From Lichenostomus cassidix (taxonomy: Eukaryota > Chordata > Aves > Passeriformes > Meliphagidae): 64,000 nt of DNA. Below the pieces are notes generated by a model. That model did no database searches, was not told the origin of the DNA, and was given only the letters and a program-made list of their open reading frames with translations. Position numbers and translations under genes: made by a program. Location of the stretch: contig CM039184.1 of the NCBI GenBank assembly GCA_008360975.2, positions 45,021,797 to 45,085,796 of the forward strand, read 5' to 3'. Numbering within the stretch: position 1 is the first letter of the stretch; every line of letters begins with the position of its first letter. This document shows positions 61,001 to 64,000 of this stretch, piece by piece.

Positions 61001-62435
61001 GCATCAATGCTCAGATCACACTTGGTGATGGAGTAGAGGGAGCTGCTGCAGATGCCCCAGGTACTTTTGGGAGGTGCTGCCCCCTGCCTCTCTGTCTAGA
61101 AGAAGGTCAAGTTGCACTGCTTTCAGGCAGTGTAAAAGAGAAATGGAAAGACTGTGTTAGGTCATCTGATTTTTTTTCCTTACAGCATGGCAGTAGGGTG
61201 AAATTTGCATTTCCTATTCATTTGTGATTTGTTCAGAAGGAGAGTAACTCAACCTTCTTCCCACAGTCCTTCCACCCACTCAATCCTTGGCTGAGGATGT
61301 GGGTTGCTGGGATGTCAGGAGTGGGGCTTGGCTATCCTCTTACCTGATTTGGGAGACAGCACAGATTTGCTAAATACAGCCCTGCTGTTGCAGCAGAGCA
61401 TAACAGCTGCTCTGGAGTGGGTATCAAATGAACTACTATGGATTTCTGTTTCCATGAAACAAAGCTTGTTTTGGCATGTTTATAAGCATGTTGTAAATGA
61501 CATCAAAATGTATTTAGGAGTTAAATGTCTCCTGAGGAAAAAACAGAGGGAAGCCTTTCCTTTAAAATAGAAAATAATTTAAAAAAAAATCAACATAGTT
61601 AATCCCAATGTGTGGCATTAGCCTCAAGCAAGGGATTTTCCTCTCTTATCCTCCCCTGCCACTGAGAAAACACTGAATTCATTCACACCAGCAACAAATG
61701 CAGTGTCCTGGAGGAAAGAGAAGACTGACAGGGAACTGAGTGCAGATGAGCTGCACAAATGCCTAATTCAAGTTTAGCACCAGCAACAATAAAAAGGAAA
61801 GCTGTAATTACAGAAATCATAAGGACAGTTACTTTCTGCTATGGATTATTCATTTCACATATGGAGAATCCATGAAATCTGAAGTGACAGTAGTTCATCA
61901 ATTCATAACAACAGCCTTTAGCATTGGAAGTTCTAGCTTTGGGAAATAAACTCTTGTGGGGAAGGTAGAACCCATCCTTTCTGTAGCTTTTTAGTAACTG
62001 AAGAAGTTTGGACTGATATTCCCTTGGTTGAACAGTAGTGGTTACTTCAAGAATGACATGCTTATTTATTATATGTGAATTCTAATGCTTTATCATAGGT
62101 AGCAAAAAAATCTAGCTTATTTTCTTTAAAACTGTAGCAACTGTTCTGCTAAGAATAATCAAGCTTTTATATCACTTTATATTTGCTTGTATCCTACCCA
62201 CCTGAGAGATTACTAAGTAGAAGCATTCATCTTGTAACATAAATGTTGTCTTAAGTTTACTCCATTGTTCAAGCAATGTGTAGTGTAACAGTGTCATTTT
62301 CTTATAGTGATCCAGCTGCCAAAGCTCTCTGGGAGTCCTTCATGAACCTCAAACAAAAGGAAGCTGTGATGGAGGCCAGGAGACACCTTGTGGAAGCTGC
62401 AAGCAGAGAAAATTTACCTATTAAGATGAGCATGG
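30307..62435 (+). CDS. SCFD2: SCFD2, Sec1 family domain-containing 2 (exons 1-3, 3' part off window)
   Basis: SCFD2 belongs to the Sec1/Munc18 (SM) family, whose members clasp SNARE proteins during membrane fusion. SCFD2 itself is poorly characterised. The split CDS in the window is 30307-31042, 36857-37025, 62308-62435, joined in phase (1,033 nt, 344 codons plus one base). The conserved stretch FVDRTLDL...GHHGD at the exon 1/2 junction, DVMVNM, IAPGCL and HLVEAASRENLPIKMSMG match human SCFD2 closely. Human SCFD2 is about 684 residues, so roughly the second half lies right of the window. The gene is transcribed away from FIP1L1. Confidence 0.95.
31043..36856 (+). other. SCFD2: SCFD2 intron 1
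   Basis: 5.8 kb intron with mixed composition. A weak CR1-like tail is seen near 33875-33935. No further exon was recognised. The open frames here lack coding character. Confidence 0.7.
33875..33935 (+). mobile_element. Possible CR1 3' fragment
   Basis: The words GAGGTGGCTCTAGATGATCT and CTAAAGG resemble the CR1 segment just before its 3' terminus. The tail motif is lost. It is short and diverged. Confidence 0.4.
36857..37025 (+). CDS. SCFD2: SCFD2 coding exon 2
   Basis: 169 nt, with acceptor TTTCTTCAG|GAG and donor CCAAA|GTAAAC. It encodes AVGHHGDSLAEKILSALPKI, PGHKTDVMVNMVELTALQTT and DETCSIIAPGCLAQP. Human has AVGHHGDNLVEKIISALPQLPGHTNDVMVNMIALTAL and VVAPGCLSQ at the same place. It ends at phase 2. 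Confidence 0.96.
38533..38548. repeat. (TA)n microsatellite
   Basis: About eight TA units in a row in SCFD2 intron 2. Confidence 0.85.
38875..38925 (+). mobile_element. Possible CR1 3' fragment
   Basis: GGGACTAGATGACCTCTGAAA followed by TCTCTCTTGTGATCAC parallels the CR1 end GGACTAGATGACCTTTGAGGTCCCTTCCAACC. It is short and diverged. Confidence 0.45.
40607..40938 (+). mobile_element. Probable solo LTR of an endogenous retrovirus
   Basis: About 332 bases begin TGCATG and end GCGACA, fitting TG...CA LTR ends. Inside, in order, lie two CCAAT boxes (one at 40820-40824), a TATATAA box (40846-40852) and an AATAAA signal (40866-40871), followed by a T-rich and CT-rich stretch like R/U5. The flanks TGAGG and TCAGG match at four of five bases and may be a target-site duplication. 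No gag, pol or env and no second LTR are present, so it is a solo LTR. The family is not identified. Confidence 0.65.
45955..45978. repeat. (TG)n microsatellite
   Basis: About twelve TG units in SCFD2 intron 2, preceded by an interrupted TGTATG. Confidence 0.9.
51411..51480. repeat. AT/ACAT-rich microsatellite
   Basis: Interrupted ATAT, ACAT and ATACAT words over about 70 bases, followed by a poly-A run. Confidence 0.8.
51937..51954. repeat. (AT)n microsatellite
   Basis: About eight or nine AT units followed by ACACAAAT. Confidence 0.85.
54771..54784. repeat. Poly-T run
   Basis: Fourteen T in a row. It could be the poly-A tail of a minus-strand retrocopy, but no source sequence was recognised beside it. 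Confidence 0.7.
60681..60950 (-). mobile_element. CR1 LINE 3' fragment
   Basis: Read on the plus strand, this begins ATCACAGAATCAGAG (the reverse of a CR1 tail). It continues through CAAGATCATCAATTCCAACC, a CACTTTCAGGTATGGTGACT word, CTGGGGAGCCTGTTCTAATG and CCATAAAGAATC, to GTATGTTACCTATCAC. This is the reverse complement of a CR1 3' region in the standard order, diverged and 5' truncated. It is antisense inside SCFD2. Confidence 0.9.
62308..62435 (+). CDS. SCFD2: SCFD2 coding exon 3
   Basis: 128 nt, with acceptor TTCTTATAG|TGAT and donor CATGG|GTGAGT. It encodes NDPAAKALWESFMNLKQKEA and VMEARRHLVEAASRENLPIK followed by MSMG. Human has SDTTAKALWEALLNTKHKEAVMEVRRHLVEAASRENLPIKMSMG. It ends at phase 1. 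The next expected exon (RVTPGQLMSYIQLFKNNLK) was not seen before 64000. Confidence 0.96.
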
Positions 62436-64000
62436 GTGAGTAATGTGACATAGTCTGCCTTATGTAGTGGTAATGTGAAAGATGATGTGAGCTCCTCTTT
62501 TTCCACATAACCCTCCTGGGAAAAATCTACCCATTCTTGGTTCATCCCCATCCTTGTCAACAGATTTCAGGTGATGATCATGGCTACTATAGGATCTTTC
62601 CGGTATATAAGTGAGAGACAATTTTTTTTTTAATACAACAACCTTAAAGATATTGAGAACCATGGAGAAGCAATGGAGTTCTAGAAGGAGGGTTTTAAAG
62701 GCATGTAAATGGTTAGCAATGCTGTTTGCTTTTATTTTACAGAGCATGAAAATTTGGGTTCTCTAAAAAAGCCAGCAGGATTTATGTCCTGAAAGCAGGC
62801 ATTGTAAATAGCAACTGGAAGTTGTGCAGCTCTTGCATATGATGACATTGTATAGGTAGTAGTTACATTACATGGGTGATGAGGTTTATGTCAAATAAGT
62901 CTGCCTGGCTCAGGTGAGTTTAAGCTGAAAACTACATCTGGGCACACTTCAAACCTGAATTTTTCAAAATATTGGAGAAACAGATTAAGACGTAATGATT
63001 TTCAATAGCTCTTTTACAACCTTGTTCTCATTATGTACCAAACTCAGTGAAATGTGGGAATTGATATACTGTTAGGCATATAAAAACTGGTATTGCCTCT
63101 ACACAACAATATTTTTTTGGTATTGTGTATACTCTTAGGTCTATTTTTTTGCTGAACTTTTCATCAAGAGAGGAAGGTCCTCATGGGATAAGATTAATAT
63201 ACTTTTATCTGTGAGTCCAGAGTAAGCTGCCAAGATATTGTAGAATTAGATGTACAATCAACTCATGAACTCTTAACAGCTATAACATATTGTATGGACT
63301 TTGCAAATACCTAGAGCATGGATTTAATAGATTATTAATCAGAAATACTAGATTTCTGCAACAGTAATGTTGTAATGTTGTTTGTTTGTTGTTGTGCTGT
63401 TTTAAAGAAATGGGAAAGGAGCAGCTGAGAAAAGGCCATTACAAATTTGTTTGAAGGAGGACAGGTTCAGTAAATAATAAAATCTTGTTTAAGCTTTCAA
63501 TGTGTGCATGAGTATTCATCATAATAATGTTAAGAAGCCCCCACTATTTTTCTATGACATACACTGTAAAAACAATTAATATTGAAATTCATCTTTGTTA
63601 TAAAAGTAATTAATTCTTGTCTTTGAGAGCTAATGATCCATATGTGACCTTTGCTCGTTTGTGTGAATGATTAGATTAGCCACCCTTTCCTCTGTGTCTC
63701 CTTCCTGTGGTATCCAGTGAAGGCTGCAGTGACCTGGTTCTTAATCACAGTAGCTGACATTTACTGAAAGTCTGACATACATGGGCCTGATACAGGGCTA
63801 TATGGAAACATTAGGATTTGATGGTGAAACAAATTCCTGATTTTTTTGTTGTTGAAATGTAGCATAAAGTAATATTCACAGAATTTTGTTCTTCTGTGAA
63901 TCGTATATTTAGCTTGCACTAGAATCATAATCCATTGTTAACTTTGTGGTTGAAATTCAGAGGGTGAAATAAAGTTCAAGGCAGTCTTGTAAATGATAAA
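62436..64000 (+). other. SCFD2: SCFD2 intron 3 (partial)
   Basis: AT-rich intron sequence to the window edge. No exon or repeat was recognised. Confidence 0.7.

Larger units (their letters stand above)
37026..62307 (+). other. SCFD2: SCFD2 intron 2 (25 kb)
   Basis: A single very long intron with no exon recognised between the two flanking exons, which join in phase. It contains the LTR at 40607-40938, CR1 pieces at 38875-38925 and 60681-60950, microsatellites (38533, 45955, 51411, 51937), poly-T at 54771, GC-richer patches near 42930-43120 and 55490-55830, and a homeobox-like AT cluster at 54400-54640. The rest is ordinary AT-rich intron. Confidence 0.75.

Noticed and set aside
1..64000. tRNA, rRNA, microRNA hairpin or CRISPR features
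   Set aside because: None was seen by eye. No cloverleaf boxes or regularly spaced direct repeats stood out. A covariance-model scan would be needed to exclude small RNAs.

Overview
The window is nuclear DNA of a vertebrate, most likely a bird. Two protein genes are split into many short exons with GT...AG introns. The interspersed repeats include CR1-type LINE tails ending in the avian-style ATTCTATG-like motif. The two genes, FIP1L1 and SCFD2, are neighbours in amniotes (human 4q12, near LNX1, CHIC2, GSX2 and PDGFRA). The species cannot be named from the sequence alone.

Left half (about 1-27,031, minus strand): FIP1L1, the Fip1 subunit of the cleavage and polyadenylation specificity factor. 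Thirteen coding exons were placed, from the start codon at 27,031 down to an exon ending at 711. They join in frame into about 365 residues: acidic N terminus, D/S-rich stretch, the Fip1 motif that contacts CPSF30, and the proline-rich region. The Arg/Asp/Glu-rich C terminus lies off the left edge. Intron 9 holds a clear relic of a cassette exon known from human FIP1L1 (11,713-11,819). Its splice sites are kept, but its reading frame is broken by a one-base net loss and by stop codons.

Middle (about 26,560-31,045): two CpG islands form a divergent promoter region. The FIP1L1 and SCFD2 start codons lie 3.3 kb apart, head to head, with no recognised gene between them. The SCFD2 side has a GC-box array, an E-box and a palindrome over the start codon.

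Right half (30,307-64,000, plus strand): SCFD2, a Sec1/Munc18-family protein. Exons 1-3 were placed (245 codons of GC-rich exon 1, then two AT-richer exons), giving the first 344 codons. The rest lies off the right edge. Intron 2 is about 25 kb and contains a probable solo retroviral LTR, a CR1 fragment, microsatellites and several unexplained GC-rich or homeobox-like patches.

The two proteins act in different processes (mRNA 3' end formation and membrane trafficking). They share only the divergent promoter region. No tRNA, rRNA, CRISPR or prokaryote-type feature was seen. Nearly all other open frames are chance ORFs in introns or antisense shadows of the CpG islands. No clearly new biological system was found; the best second look is the decayed, possibly poison, FIP1L1 exon.
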